Below, piece by piece: positions 33,815-45,495 of a DNA stretch of 64,000 nt. Under the pieces are notes generated by a model. It was given only the letters and a program-made list of their open reading frames with translations. It was not told where the DNA came from and made no database searches. Origin of the DNA: Eucommia ulmoides (Eukaryota; Streptophyta; Magnoliopsida; Garryales; Eucommiaceae); contig CM028325.1 in assembly GCA_016647705.1 (NCBI GenBank), positions 26,950,474 to 27,014,473 of the forward strand, read 5' to 3'. A program made the position numbers and the translations under genes. Numbering within the stretch: position 1 is the stretch's first letter; each line of letters opens with the position of its first letter.

Positions 33815-34480
33815 TTGGAAATTACCACGTTTGGTAACCGTTTCTATCTCAGAAATTTCCATCTTATTCCCAAATTTTTGGGATTTTTGTTTGGAAATAG
33901 CGTTTGGTAATTTTTGTTCTCATTCCCATTCTATTCCCATTTAAGAATTGTGCCCACTTATTTCTTAAAAAATGAGAAATAAAAAAAATTTATTTCTCAT
34001 TATTCCCATCCCATTCCCAAAACCATTGCCACTGTTCATCCGCCGGCTGACAGTTGTCCGCCGCTGCCGGCCACCGTTCGCCGCTGTCAGTCGCCGCCGC
34101 CGGCCATCTCCGGCAACCGTCGCCGGTCACCTCTGGCATCGTTGGCCGCCCACCGTCAAGCAACTTTTGGCACTGCCTGCAGGCCACCGGGCTGTCCGAC
34201 CACCTTCACCCACCAATTGGTCACCGTCCGGCCGTTGCCGTTAGGCCAAAACAAAAAAAAAAAAAAAAAAAATTGTAAAAAATAAAATAAAATGGTTTTA
34301 AGATAAAATCGTTACCAAACGCAATTTTGTTCCCAAAACTTAAAAAAAAAAAAAAAAAATTATCGTTACCAAATACGATTCTACTCCCAAGAAGGAAACA
34401 AAATTCTTATCCTATCCCATCCCATTCCCATCTCACTACGGTGATGGGAACAAAAACAGCTACCAAACGCCACCTAATTA
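33815..34480. mobile_element. Foldback MITE of the TTTGGTAAC family with a GC-rich core
   Basis: Ends 'cgtttggtaaccgtttc' and 'aacagctaccaaacgccac' are inverted repeats, and inner 'attcccatcccattccca' text appears on both sides. The core (34035-34240) is unusually GC-rich, with many GCCGCCGCCGG-type repeats, unlike the surrounding DNA. The core may be captured host sequence. Open frames in the core have no recognisable domain. Confidence 0.6.
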
Positions 34481-35024
34481 ATTGAAGCAATTCTAATTTT
34501 GTCCTTAAACTACCAATATGCCATAACTATATCTAGTTGATATGAATTTTCCCTCAGTTACAATTGCCGTGCTATTCAATCCCTATTTTTTATCCCAAAA
34601 GAATCGAAAGGGTATGAATAAAGTGAATCTCTTAATTCATCATATGTATTTGATTGATATTATAATTCACCTTGTGATGTTAAACCTCATCTAAATCACC
34701 GCATTGTGATTGACCAAAGACAATGTTTGAATTATATGAAATATAATCACATAGGATGGAGGATGAAAACAGCTCCACGCATGGCCAAGGCTGTCCTAGG
34801 AGAACAAAATAAAAATACATTTTCTTGTTTCTAACTTTCTGCTTCAATTTTTCCCAGAACCAAAAAAAGAAAAAAACAAACAAGATTCCAGTGATGCATA
34901 ACAACACTAACAAAACAGAAATTTGCTAAGAGAAAACTGGAAAGTAACATTCAAGATGGGAGTAACATTGTTTAACGAAAATAAAATAAAAGAGTCCACA
35001 TGAAAAAGACAAGCCGAAAAAGAA

Positions 35025-37687
35025 CTATGTTTCCTTGGGAGGGGGGGCCTTCTTAGCAGCCTCAGCAGCGGCTTTCTCAGCTTCAATGTCGGCAACAATG
35101 GCATCAATCTCAGCCTCATCAAGTTGCCGCAGACCATCCTTTGTCATCACAGCAACTTCTATGTTCTTTCCCCCACTCTCAACAACCTGAGACATAATGA
35201 GACATAAGACGAACACAAATCAATGGCTTATGCTTACCAACATAAAAGTCAACGTTTATCTTTGAATTGAAACGTTGCAAATTTGAAATTCCAAATCAAT
35301 ATCGGAATTTGGAACCATTAACACAAAATCAGCCCAAAAAATGAAACTGGATAGCACAAACTATATTCATCGCATAAAAAGAGCATGTACATAGTATTAT
35401 TGAGCCAAACACCATGTTTGTGTGCATGTGTGTGTGTGTATAATTACAGCTGACCAGATCATTGAGAGAGTGTAGGGGTAAGAAATTTGATAAATTCATG
35501 GAATTTAAAAACGATAGGATTAAGAAATTTTGAATTTTAAATACCATCATTTGCAAATTCTTAGTTTTGGATTTTTGTTTTTCAAATTGAAATCCTATTG
35601 ATATATCGAGATGCAGAGTTATACCTCAAGTCCCATTTCGAAATTCCAAAGAATTTTGCAAATTCCTCTCATAAGTAGCTAAACAAGAAGCTTTAACTTG
35701 GAATTTCAGAAATCCCTTATCAAAATCAAATCCTTCACTCAAAGACACCCTAAAAACCGTATTGAGGAAAGCCTCTTACAAATCACAGACCTAAAATAAA
35801 GCATGATGAACCTGTCCCTAAATAAGTACAGAAATTTTACACCATCCTTGGAAAATTAGGAAATCAGGAGTTTTTAAATACCAAAATGTAAAAGGAAAAA
35901 GTACGATAGTTAGAATAAAATACGTACCTCAAGTAGTGCACGAATCGCAAGTTTTACGGTTTCTTGTCCTGAAGTTTCCTTATAATTCTTTTCCAGAAAC
36001 TCCCTCATGGAATTAGAGTTCCTCCCAGTTGCATTGGCTTTCCAAGCAGAAAACGTCCCTGACGGGTCTGTCTGATAAAGCGATGGTACACCAGTGTAAG
36101 GATCAAAGCCTACAATTAAAGTGGAAAGGCCGAATGGCCTGACACCACCACTTTGTGTGTATTTCTGCTGAAGGCCAGCAATATAGCGGGTAATATACTC
36201 CACAGTTACAGGATCTTCAACGGTAAGCCTATGGCTTTGGCATTCGATCCTTGCCCTGTTTATAAGGACTCGAGCATCTGCTTTGAGCCCAGCACAGGCC
36301 AAGGCAATGTGATCATCTAGGTTCACAATCTTCCTAACTGATCTGCATAACAGAAAGAGAAAAAGCAGTATGAAAACATTCTATCCCAAGCAACACTAAG
36401 CTAGCATGAGGTAGCACAGTATCTAAGCCTTGGAACTAAATGAAAGCATTTAAATTTTTAGAATTTTTCATGGATTCATATTTTATTTCTATTCCAAAAC
36501 TCCATTTCCATGAAACCAAACGCTACTTAAGGACAATGGAACATAGTAGGGATATTAAGGAACATAAGCATACTCTTGGTAGTAATGCAGTCATATGTAA
36601 CAAATAATATGTGATGGCGTTTGATCGTGGCATATGTCCTGAGAAATCACATATAGTTCACTTGTAGAACTAAATCAAAAAAATGCGTCTTACTTAAATC
36701 AACTAATGGAATTCCATTTTCTCTAACAAGAGAATTGGACCTAAGTGATCATCCAAAGTTTACAATTTTCCCAACTGATCTGGTAACGGAAAGAGCAAGA
36801 GCAGTAGGGAATTCTCTCCTGTGCAGCACTAAGGACAATAGAACACATAGCAGGGATACAAAGAAATCTAAGCATGTTCTTGGCAATAGCACAGTCATAT
36901 GCAACAAATAATATGAAAGCAGCACAGGGAAGATAACATTGATGAAATCAACAATGAATCTTAAACCATCTTACGAAATGAAATTCATGCTGAAGAGGAT
37001 CAAGCCACAGTATTAGTTAATAGGGACCTTGTGCCTATTTATGGTTGCTTTTAATTTTACAACACAGTACCAAATATCAACAAATTAAGCATATGAACAT
37101 CCCCATTTGCAGGTTTTCTCTGGCATAACAATGACTGGCTATCGCAGATCATGTTTTGAAGAAATGACAAAATTTTGGAAGAGAATTGAAAAAGTAAATC
37201 GTAGCATTTGAACATGTAGATCAAAATTAAGCCACTAGCAATCACTTGTTTCAGTGAAGCATCAAAACAAGAAATCAGTACATGAGCAAATGCCTATGTG
37301 GTTGAAGGTAATAAATTTGACCAATCACGATTCACGATACCGACATCTCTGACTCCATCCATCCATCCAAGATTTGCTTCCAAAATATTAAATTCAATTT
37401 CCTCAGACGCCGATCAACAATTCAAATCAGCTTCCAAAACCCTAACCCTACCTTCAGTACCGGAAATGCCTACTTATAAAATTACGTGGTAAAAGCGTGA
37501 TATAGAGGTGATACCTCGAATCTTGGAGTTTGACAGTAGACTTCTTCTCCACGCCAAGGACGATAGTGTCTGTGCCTCTGACGCCGACGGCGGCGTTTCC
37601 TTTCCGGACAGCTTCGAGGGCGTATTCCACCTGGAAAAGGTGACCGTCGGGGGAGAACACGGTTATCGCTCTGTCGTACCTCGCCAT
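35025..37687 (-). CDS. PAD1: 20S proteasome subunit alpha type-7 (alpha4), three exons, 249 aa
   Basis: A structural alpha-ring subunit of the 20S proteasome, acting in cytosol and nucleus. Exons (minus strand): 37687-37515, 36342-35928 and 35186-35025. GT-AG sites and phases all agree and give 249 aa, against 250 remembered for Arabidopsis PAD1. The proteasome alpha N-terminal signature [17 protein letters not shown] is present. Further conserved text includes [49 protein letters not shown] and GYDPYTG-like [17 protein letters not shown]. The tail [18 protein letters not shown] is the usual Lys/Glu/Ala-rich end. Alpha subunits lack the catalytic Thr, as here. The paralogue PAD2 is nearly identical in family terms, so PAD1 versus PAD2 cannot be decided. 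Looks intact. Confidence 0.95.
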
Positions 37688-37912
37688 CTCTGTACTTCAC
37701 CTTCTGCTCTCTTCGCTGCTTTGCTCGGGCTCGAGTGGGTAAAGGAAACGAATTCTGAAGTCTCGATCGAGTTTTGAGGGGACGGAGAATTAGCGACACT
37801 TCGCCATTGTTTCGCTTAATTGGAGAGTAGTGGGCATGGTGCGGGCTGGTGTTTGGTGCGCTGCTGCATCCACCAGTTAGAAGCTGCCACCTCAATCATG
37901 AATGTATTGAAA

Positions 37913-38148
37913 CATAATTATAGGGAAAATTGCATTTTGTCCATGGAGTGGACCCTAAAGTTTCTAAAATGACATATTTGGTCTTCAATCGAAAATGATG
38001 TTAGAAAAATTGGACCGCATCCATTACTACTGGGTATTTTTGTTATTTTTCGCACCTTACCTCTTAGTGTCCAAATATTAAAATAAAGGAAGATGTGCAC
38101 TTTTGGTCCCAAAAGTATTGGGTGGGTGTTTAAATGGGCCATTAAGAA
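37913..38148. repeat. Direct repeat, copy 1, flanking a foldback MITE
   Basis: The stretch AAGTTTCTAAAATGACATAT with its downstream text (to 'atattaaaataaa') recurs at 38963-39130, on the other side of the MITE. It is probably a second MITE family present as two copies, or split or duplicated by the insertion. Confidence 0.5.
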
Positions 38149-38963
38149 CTCGTTTGGTAACTATTTTGTGCTCATTCCATGCAGTGAAATGAGAATTGAA
38201 TAAGATAGGATGGAATGAGATGAGAATTTCGTTTTCTCTTTGTGAATAAAAATGTGTTTGGTAATGACAATTTTTTTTTTTTTTGGATCTGAGAACAGAA
38301 TCGCATTTGATAACAATTTTATCCTAGAAATCAAGAACGTACCCTAAACTACAAATTCAAGAACAAATCCTAGAACAAATCCAAGAACAAATTTAAAACC
38401 ACCAAGAACAAATTCAAGAACAACAATCATAAATCCAAAAAATCAAGAACAAATTCAACCTATTTTGATTTTAATTTTGAAATCGAAATAGGTTTCGATT
38501 TCGATAGGTTTCGAATTTGATTTCGAGTTTTGATTTTGATTTCGAAATTGAAACCCTAAAGCAGACAACGAACACGATGGCGACGACGATGGGGACGAAA
38601 TAAGGTTCGATGATGACGACGAATGCGAAGACGACGGCGATGAAGGCAATGGCGACGATGACGATGGGAACGAAGGTGAAGACGATGACGACGGCAACGA
38701 AGGAGCACGACGAAGGTGATGGGGAAATGGATTGAAATAAGAAGAAATTTTTTCTATTATATGGAATGGGAATAATAAGAAATAATTTTTTTTTGTTTCT
38801 CACTACTTAAGAAAAAAGTGAGCTCAATTCTCATTTGGAATGGAATGAGAACAGAAACAAAAAAATGGGATGAATTATCAAACGCTATGCTAAAAAATAA
38901 ATCTCAAAAAAGTGAAAATGGAATGAGAATTTTTGGGATGAGAGTAGTTACCAAACAGGACCT
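38149..38963. mobile_element. Foldback MITE of the TTTGGTAAC family, about 815 bp
   Basis: Ends 'ctcgtttggtaactatttt' and 'gagtagttaccaaacaggac' are inverted repeats, followed inward by 'ctcattcc' and 'ggaatgag' text. The core at 38450-38710 is a GACGA/GATGACGACG-rich low-complexity stretch next to TTTCGATTTCGATAGG repeats. Its Ser- or Val-rich open frames are artefacts. Non-autonomous. Confidence 0.65.
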
Positions 38964-39135
38964 AAGTTTCTAAAATGACATATTTGATCTTTCAAGTCAT
39001 AATTTTGTTTTAATTACGCCAAAATTTTTGTTAAAAAAGTTGGATAGAATCCTCTAAGTAAGGGGTAATTGTTATTTTTATATACTTTCTCTCTCAAAGT
39101 CATGATATTAAAATAAATGGATTTTTATTATTTAG
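38963..39135. repeat. Direct repeat, copy 2, flanking the foldback MITE
   Basis: Matches 37955-38100 with the same AAGTTTCTAAAATGACATAT core and similar downstream order. Confidence 0.5.
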
Positions 39136-39179
39136 GCATTTAAAGATATACAAACTATATAAAAATGCCTATTTTAAAA

Positions 39180-40350
39180 TAACAACAAACATATCTTATC
39201 ATTTGACCCATCCTTGGCATTAGCACCTAACAAACAACTCTTATACTTACCCCTAGGAAAGTTCCATCAAGAAATAACATCGTTCGACTATACTTGAATT
39301 CATGAATAGTGGCATTAAACGCAACAAACAACCTTTTTAAAGTGTCCCGTTTCTATGTCGTAATCTAAAACCAAATGGCTCCCCAGGTTCGTGTGCAAAC
39401 AAGTGTCCAAGTACCATCACAATTGATCGTACGACGACTTGTGATCACCATACAGATCATCCCGAACTTTCTTAACTCCATTCCATGGAATGTGGTATGG
39501 AATATCAATACCATACTCATTCTTAAACACGTGAACAATATTGATCGGTCGAGTAGCTGGCGTGTTCCAAAATAAATCCACCAAACAAGACTTAACAACA
39601 CTCGAATTGATCTTCTCGTTCTTGCTTGTCCTGAACGTACCCCACAAGAGTGCCTGTTTACTGGCTCTCTCCCTCTCTCTCTCACTCACACACACACACA
39701 CACAAACCATTTATATCATCTACTTTCTCGTGTACTCTCCATTCACAACCCCTTTCTTCCTTCAAAGAACATTTAGCGGTGACCCTCTTTTCATCATTCT
39801 TTTATTTATTTATTTATTTAAAATTAAATCCTTCTTGAATATAATATTTTCTCAATATTTCTCTGAACTCCGGTATTCCACCCTTAAAAATCTAGCCAAC
39901 TTTTCTAATACCTTCAACCCAATGATTAGATAACAATACTTTTTGCGATAATGGACACAAATTGGTAAAAGTCGTCATCCCTATTGGCATCACATCTGCC
40001 ACCTGGTCCTCATGGATGTTCAATTAGCATGTTATGGCTACTGTCACCTAAGCCACTCCCACTACCACATATCTTGATATCTACTCTCATGTAGTCAAGT
40101 TTCAACGTGTATACAAGATTGACTAAATTTCTAAGTCATTTTGACATGAGATTAAAGACATGTCATGCCCTGGGAGGGAGTAATGTAACTCAAAAGATTT
40201 GACTCTCATCATATCCCACCTAGATATCGGCTTTTGAATTAACACCTCATATGTGAAATCGTCAACTCCAATACCCAATGAATACCCATCAAACTTGCAC
40301 ATCAAGACTATACGCATTCTCATTTTGTCTATAATTACTTCTGCACAAAC
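39180..40350 (-). pseudogene. Decayed MuDR/MULE transposase
   Basis: On the minus strand an N-terminal piece near 40330-40125 reads RIVLMCKFDGYSLGI, VDDFTYEVLI and SRWDMMRVKSFELHYSLPG. A middle piece near 39560-39200 reads INIVHVFKNEYGIDIPYH, YGDHKSSYDQL, FKRLFVAFNATIH and MLFLDGTFLRGKY. These are the N-terminal domain and the start of the MULE transposase domain; LDGTFL carries the first catalytic Asp of the DDE triad. The rest of the catalytic domain and the SWIM zinc finger are missing. There is more than one frame break, and the pieces are separated by low-complexity inserts such as the (GT)n(GA)n tract at 39671-39702. Dead. Confidence 0.75.
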
Positions 40351-40393
40351 AATTAAAACACATACATTTGTCAATATAATAAATAAAAAAAAT

Positions 40394-40802
40394 GGAAAAA
40401 GTATATTTTAAACCTTCTAATTGTTGACATATTTCTACGTAATTCTCTTAACTTTAGGCGTTTCATTTTAAACCCTCCATGTATGAACACATTTTAAAAG
40501 ATCACTCTGCTAGATTTTCCAATTTTTTAATCCTCTGAAGGGAAAAATAGTCTTTTAATATTTTTTTTTTAATTTTTTCTCTTTTCTTTCCTTTTTCTTT
40601 TCTGTTTTCTTTTTCTTCTCCACCTCTCTCTCTCCCGCTCAACTTTCTCTCTTTCTCTTTCTCTCTTTCTTTCCCTGGACATTACCCCTCGTAAAATGGG
40701 GTGTTTCACCCCCTATAACGATGGTGGTTCACCCAGTTATGGGTGTGAATCACCTCCGTAACAGGGGGTGAACCACCCCCCATGTTATGGGGGTGATGTC
40801 CA

Positions 40803-40841
<39 letters not shown>

Positions 40842-41043
40842 GAAAAAAAAAGAAGAAGAAAAATATAAAAAAATAATAAAAAACTATTTTGTCCCTAAAA
40901 TTTTTTAGATTTGACGGAAAATCTAATAGAAGAGTCTTTTAAAAGTGTGTTCATACGTGGGGGGTTTAAAATGAAATGTCTAAATTTAGGAGGACTACTT
41001 AGAAATGTGTTAATAATTAGAGGGTTTAAAATGTATTTTTTTC
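40394..41043. mobile_element. Mutator-like MITE, second copy of the 14147-15128 family
   Basis: Long inverted ends ('ttttaaaccttctaattgttgaca' against 'gttaataattagagggtttaaaatg') match those of 14147-15128. So do the inner 'ttttaaaagatcactctg' text and a core of GGTGAACCACCCCC / GTAACAGGGGGTG units (40685-40800). A (GA)n tract (40803-40838) follows. It sits some 45 bp from the decayed MuDR transposase, but nothing shows that this element was mobilised by it. Confidence 0.7.
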
Positions 41044-41099
41044 AAAAAAAAAAAAAAAAAACTACCAGTTATAGAAATGGAACATTCATCCATGACCCT

Positions 41100-41345
41100 A
41101 ATGTTCACGTATAAAACACATGTATGAATATTCACATGTGCAACGTATATTCACGCATGTATGAAATGTATAAATATATACGTTTTGGTTTTCTCTATAT
41201 TCACATAGGCAATATATGTATGAATCTCCATGTATGCATCGAAAATTCACTCATGCATATAGTGTACGGATGTTCGCATAGAGTGTATGAATGTTCATGT
41301 ATCTTGATTTTATCTACCTACACGTGCATTATCCGACGTTTGGGC
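41100..41345. repeat. Degenerate array of TGTATGAATGTTCACATG-like units
   Basis: Six or so units with 'catgtatgaatattcac', 'cacgcatgtatgaaatg', 'tgtatgaatctccatgtatgc', 'gtacggatgttcgcat' and 'gtgtatgaatgttcatg'. Spacing is irregular. Non-coding. Confidence 0.5.
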
Positions 41346-42615
41346 ATGACGAAAAATTAATTGCACTAGAACATCATCAAAAGGACTACTACTGCCCATC
41401 TAAATACGAATATAAATATAATCAACTAAAAAGTTAAATGCATGCAAGCCAACAAACAAAGTCGTTTGAAACCAACTTACCATTTTGACAAATGCACTCA
41501 AAGGCGAACACCTTTTACGAATACAACAAAGTTTTTTTTTTTGTCCCAAAAACCCTCTACAACTTCTTCTATTCTGGTTTCTTTCAATTTCTAGTAAATC
41601 TCTCATCCGTCGTCTCACATTCGATAATAACATGCAAAAAAAATGGAACGTCCTGCAAAGAATATTATGCACAATAATGGTAACTGTCTAAAATAACTTA
41701 ATTACAACTTATCTTAACCACAATTTTCATTTCAGATGGCTCTACAAAATGCGCGAAGGTATACTGGTTCATCTCTTGTCGCCACCGCCGAGAATGAAAA
41801 AATATACTTTTTGTATGGATTGGACTACTGAACAACCTAATTGTTTGTTTGATTTTATTTCTACATTAACTCTTGAATAATAAGGTCTAAACAATAAAAA
41901 ACTTATACAATAAAAGTGATGTAAAGTTTAATTTTTCTTTCGTTTTCTTATTATCTTACACTTTTCTTTTATATATCTGTCTCCATTTTCTCTGTCTTCA
42001 CTCTCTCTCCTTTTACCCAAAGAAATCTCTCTTCCACTTTTTTTTGCCTTCATTTTTTTCATCTCCCATGTTTGATGTTTTTATAAGTGAAAACAATAAT
42101 TAAAAATAAAGAATAAAAAAACAAAAACTTAAAAATAGAAATAATTATAACAATTAATCTAAAATCAAAGCAATTACAGAAAAATAAATAAACAAAACAT
42201 AAAGAATAAAAGATAAAAAAAAAAAAAAAACCACAGAATTGAAAATATAAGCAAATATTTTTTCCTTAAATATAGAAGAAAATACTTTTTTATTTCTATA
42301 TTTGATTTTATTTTTTAAATAAAAAATACTTAGCTATTATTTTAAATTTTATGTTTTTATCTTTTATTCTTTGACTCTTTTTGTTATTTAATGTCGATAC
42401 TATATTTTACTTCAGATTAATTTTTATACTTGCTTTTATTTATTTTCAATTGTTTTTTTTTCGTTTTTGATTAATTTTTATAATTACTTCTATTCTTTAA
42501 AAAAAATATTTTTATTTTTGGTGTATTGTTTATATTTTATGTTTATTGTTATTATTATTTTTATTTGTAAAAAAATAAAAAATTGAGGTTAAAAAAGATA
42601 TTGGGAGACATGTTT
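41346..42615. other. AT-rich intergenic DNA, nothing recognised
   Basis: Homopolymer-rich. A short segment near 41736-41830 (ATGGCTCTACAAAATGCGCG...) has a coding look but no supported exon structure. Confidence 0.4.
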
Positions 42616-42621
42616 TTATTT

Positions 42622-42850
42622 GGACAAATTCCATTTTAGACCCTCTAAATATTGACACATTTCTATGTGATCAAATAACTTTGTTGTGTTTTAGTTTAAA
42701 CCCTCTAAATATAAACGTGATTTTAAAAGGTATTTCTGTTAAATTTTCCATCCAAATTAATGGAAAGACAATCATATGTAATGCACATGCCATTTTAAGG
42801 GGTATAATGACCTTTTTACTTTTTACTTTTTTAATTTTTTTTTCTTAGTT
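42622..42850. mobile_element. One end of a Mutator-like MITE (14147 family), fragment
   Basis: 'ttttagaccctctaaatattgacacatttctatg', 'aaaccctctaaatataaacg' and 'tctgttaaattttccatcc' match the terminal part of the two MITEs at 14147 and 40394. The opposite end is missing. Confidence 0.6.
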
Positions 42851-43051
42851 TTTTTTTTTTTTTTTTTCATCCTTCTTATTCAGATCCATCCTTTCTCTCT
42901 TAGCTCTATCATCACCATATCTCTTGTCGTCCACCTTCATATCCACGCCGAAAATCTTCTTTAACACGTGGAGTGTTTCATGGGAGACTCAAAAATAGTT
43001 TATGCCAATATTTTGTCAGAACCAGCGACAAAGGAGTTGTACTTGGAGAAG

Positions 43052-43876
43052 TGATAGAATACCTACTGAAGCACTTGATCATTCCACCAAGTCAATGCAT
43101 GTCACATCTTCTCAACAATTATCAACAATAGATCATTCTAGAAAATAAAAAATAACCAACTTTGTTATTTCTTATATTTTTGTGTAACCGGTGGCTTCGC
43201 TACATTTGCTTTTTGTTTCTCCTTCTTGTACATTTTGATGGTATTTAATCTAAATGAGATGAATCATCTCTGTATGAAGCAGAGCTTCTCAATTTTCTGT
43301 AATTCCAACTTGGTATCATAGCATCTCAAAGCTCACGTTGAAATTTTGGTCACATGGCTGAAATAAACAGTTCAACTAATAACTCAGCTTCTTCTTCACC
43401 AGCCATGACCACCATGACTGGTCTATCGACTACAAACAAACTAACTCCGTTCAGTAGCTCACGAAACTCAGTAAGCCCTGTCAAGTTGGACAGGAGCAAT
43501 TACCTCTTGTGGAAGTCTATGATCTTCCCAATTATCAAAGGTAATAAGCTTGATGGTTTCGTTCTTGGAACAAAGCATTGCTTACTAGAATTCCTCGACA
43601 TAGAAGGAAAACCAAACCTAGAGTTTGATGAATGGAAAACCACATATAAAATTCTCCTTGGTTGACTTTATAGTTCAATGTCTATTGACATTGCTACTCA
43701 AATGATCAACTACCAAACCAGTATAGACCTGTGGAACATAACCCATGAGCTATCTAGTGCATATACTAGATAAAAAATCATATTGCTGAAAACTGAACTA
43801 TAACGTACTAAAAAAGGAGACAGTAAGATGGAAGATTATCTGGATTCTATGAAAAATATTAATGACAATCTCTTTG
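43052..43876 (+). mobile_element. 5' part of a Ty1/copia retrotransposon (LTR, primer-binding site, start of Gag), cut by the Tekay insertion
   Basis: A possible short LTR (about 43052-43309, starting TGATAGAATACC) is followed by TGGTATCATAGCA (43311-43323), the initiator-Met primer-binding site used by copia elements. The Gag start at 43354 (AEINSSTNNSASSSPA, then VSPVKLDRSNYLLWKSMI and LDGFVLGTK) is the copia-type Gag N-terminus (LxxxNYxxW). The element is broken and stops where the Tekay LTR begins at 43877; CTTTG (43872-43876) would be the left half of that insertion's target duplication. The 3' remainder is not in the window. Confidence 0.75.
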
Positions 43877-44145
43877 TGTAAGACCCCGACTCAGCTCATA
43901 CGTCACTTTAGTTGCATTCTAGAATAATTGAGAAAATTGGGTAAATTTAAATTTCAATTAAAAATTTAGTGGTCCAATTGAAAATTCCGAAAAACATTTA
44001 ATTTAAAATTGTTATATCTAATTTTTAAAATAAAACGTTTAGGGGAGAAATTATAATTTTTGAAAAGTTTGGAAAGTTTTAGAAGATAATTGGGCTAAAA
44101 TAAGACTCTAAGAGAAAAGGGGGGGAGGAGAGAGAAATTTATCTA

Positions 44146-44535
44146 ATGATATTATATATATATATATATATGTATATATATACATACATATGTATATATA
44201 TATATATGTATATATATATACATGTATATATATATATATACATATGTATGTATATATATATACATGTATGTATATATATATATACATACATATGTATATA
44301 TATATACATACATATGTATATATATATATACATGTATATATATATATACATGTATATATATATATATACATATTTATCTAATGATATTATATATATATAT
44401 ACATATATATGTATATATATATACATACATATGTATATATATATATACATGTATATATATATATACATGTATATATATATATATACATATGTATGTATAT
44501 ATATATACATATGTATGTATATATATATACATATG

Positions 44536-44571
<36 letters not shown>

Positions 44572-44633
44572 CATATGTATATATATACATATGTATGTAT
44601 ATATACATATGTATGTATATATATATACATATG

Positions 44634-44669
<36 letters not shown>

Positions 44670-44850
44670 CATATGTATATATATATACATACATATGTAT
44701 ATATATATATATACATGTATATATATATATACATGTATATATATATATACATATGTATGTATATATATATACATATATATGTATATATATATACATATAT
44801 ACATATATATATATACATATATACATATATATATATATATATGTATGTAT
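44146..44850. repeat. Expanded TA/CATA microsatellite with internal duplication of LTR sequence
   Basis: About 700 bp of TATATA interspersed with ACATACATATGT and ACATGT steps, largely self-complementary. The unique LTR phrase TTTATCTAATGATATTATAT occurs at both 44139 and 44370. The matching place in the 3' LTR (61983-62040) is only about 60 bp. The many long Tyr/Ile open frames here are artefacts. Confidence 0.9.
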
Positions 44851-45267
44851 GCATTGTGATTGGGGATCGCAAATATTATAGAGAAAAACCGAAAGAGAAA
44901 GAGAGAAGAAACGGAGGATGAGAAGCCATCGGAGAAGATGATCACCGGTTTTCAGCGTGAAAGGGGTGTTCCAAGGGTTGTTGGTCGTTTTGTTGGGTGA
45001 AATAGGTGAGTGTGTTGTTCTTTTGATTCATTTGAAAGCCGGTGTGTGTGTGTGCTTTATTTGGTTGTTTAGAGTGCAACCGGTGGTGTGGGTGGAGGTT
45101 TTGGTGTGTGTTTTGGTTGGGTTTGACGGGGGTGAAGTTAGTAGTTTCAGGTGTTAGATTGGGGTGGTTGATTGTGGAGGTGGAGTGGTGAATTTGGTGG
45201 TTGAAGCTGGTGACGAAAAAGGAAGAAAATGAAGGGTTGTGCTGTCAAGAGGAAGAAGGTCAGGGAC

Positions 45268-45495
45268 GAAGGGCATTTCGCCTAGGTGGTGGAAGTTCAC
45301 TTAGGCTGTAAAAGATCAGTGAGCAAGAAAAATCGCGTGTTCGCCTAGGCGGTGGAAAACAGTGTGCAGGACAGAAGGAAAAAAGGCGTGAGTTCGCCTA
45401 AGCAGAAAATTGTTTGCCTAAGCGGTGACTGTCAGTGTGTAATTTTGAATAGTGAAGGCACTTGTTCGCCTAGGCAGTTGGTTTTTGCTTAGGCG
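45268..45495. repeat. GCCTAGGCGG palindrome cluster in the 5' LTR
   Basis: Six to eight units such as TTCGCCTAGGCGGTGG (near 45342) and diverged forms (CGCCTAGGTGGTGG, TTGCCTAAGCGGTGA, TTGCTTAGGCGGTGG). The same cluster is in the 3' LTR at 62475-62800. Confidence 0.8.

Noticed and set aside
33972-34278. Overlapping GC-rich frames on both strands
   Set aside because: Trinucleotide-like GC core of a MITE; frames on both strands are equally open.
38455-38803. Ser-rich and Val/Ile-rich minus-strand frames
   Set aside because: Low-complexity core of a foldback MITE; no homology visible.
44108-44945. Many long open frames rich in Tyr and Ile on both strands, up to 268 codons
   Set aside because: They are translations of the (TA)n/CATA microsatellite in the Tekay 5' LTR. 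No stop codons arise in such repeats; no domain and no start context.
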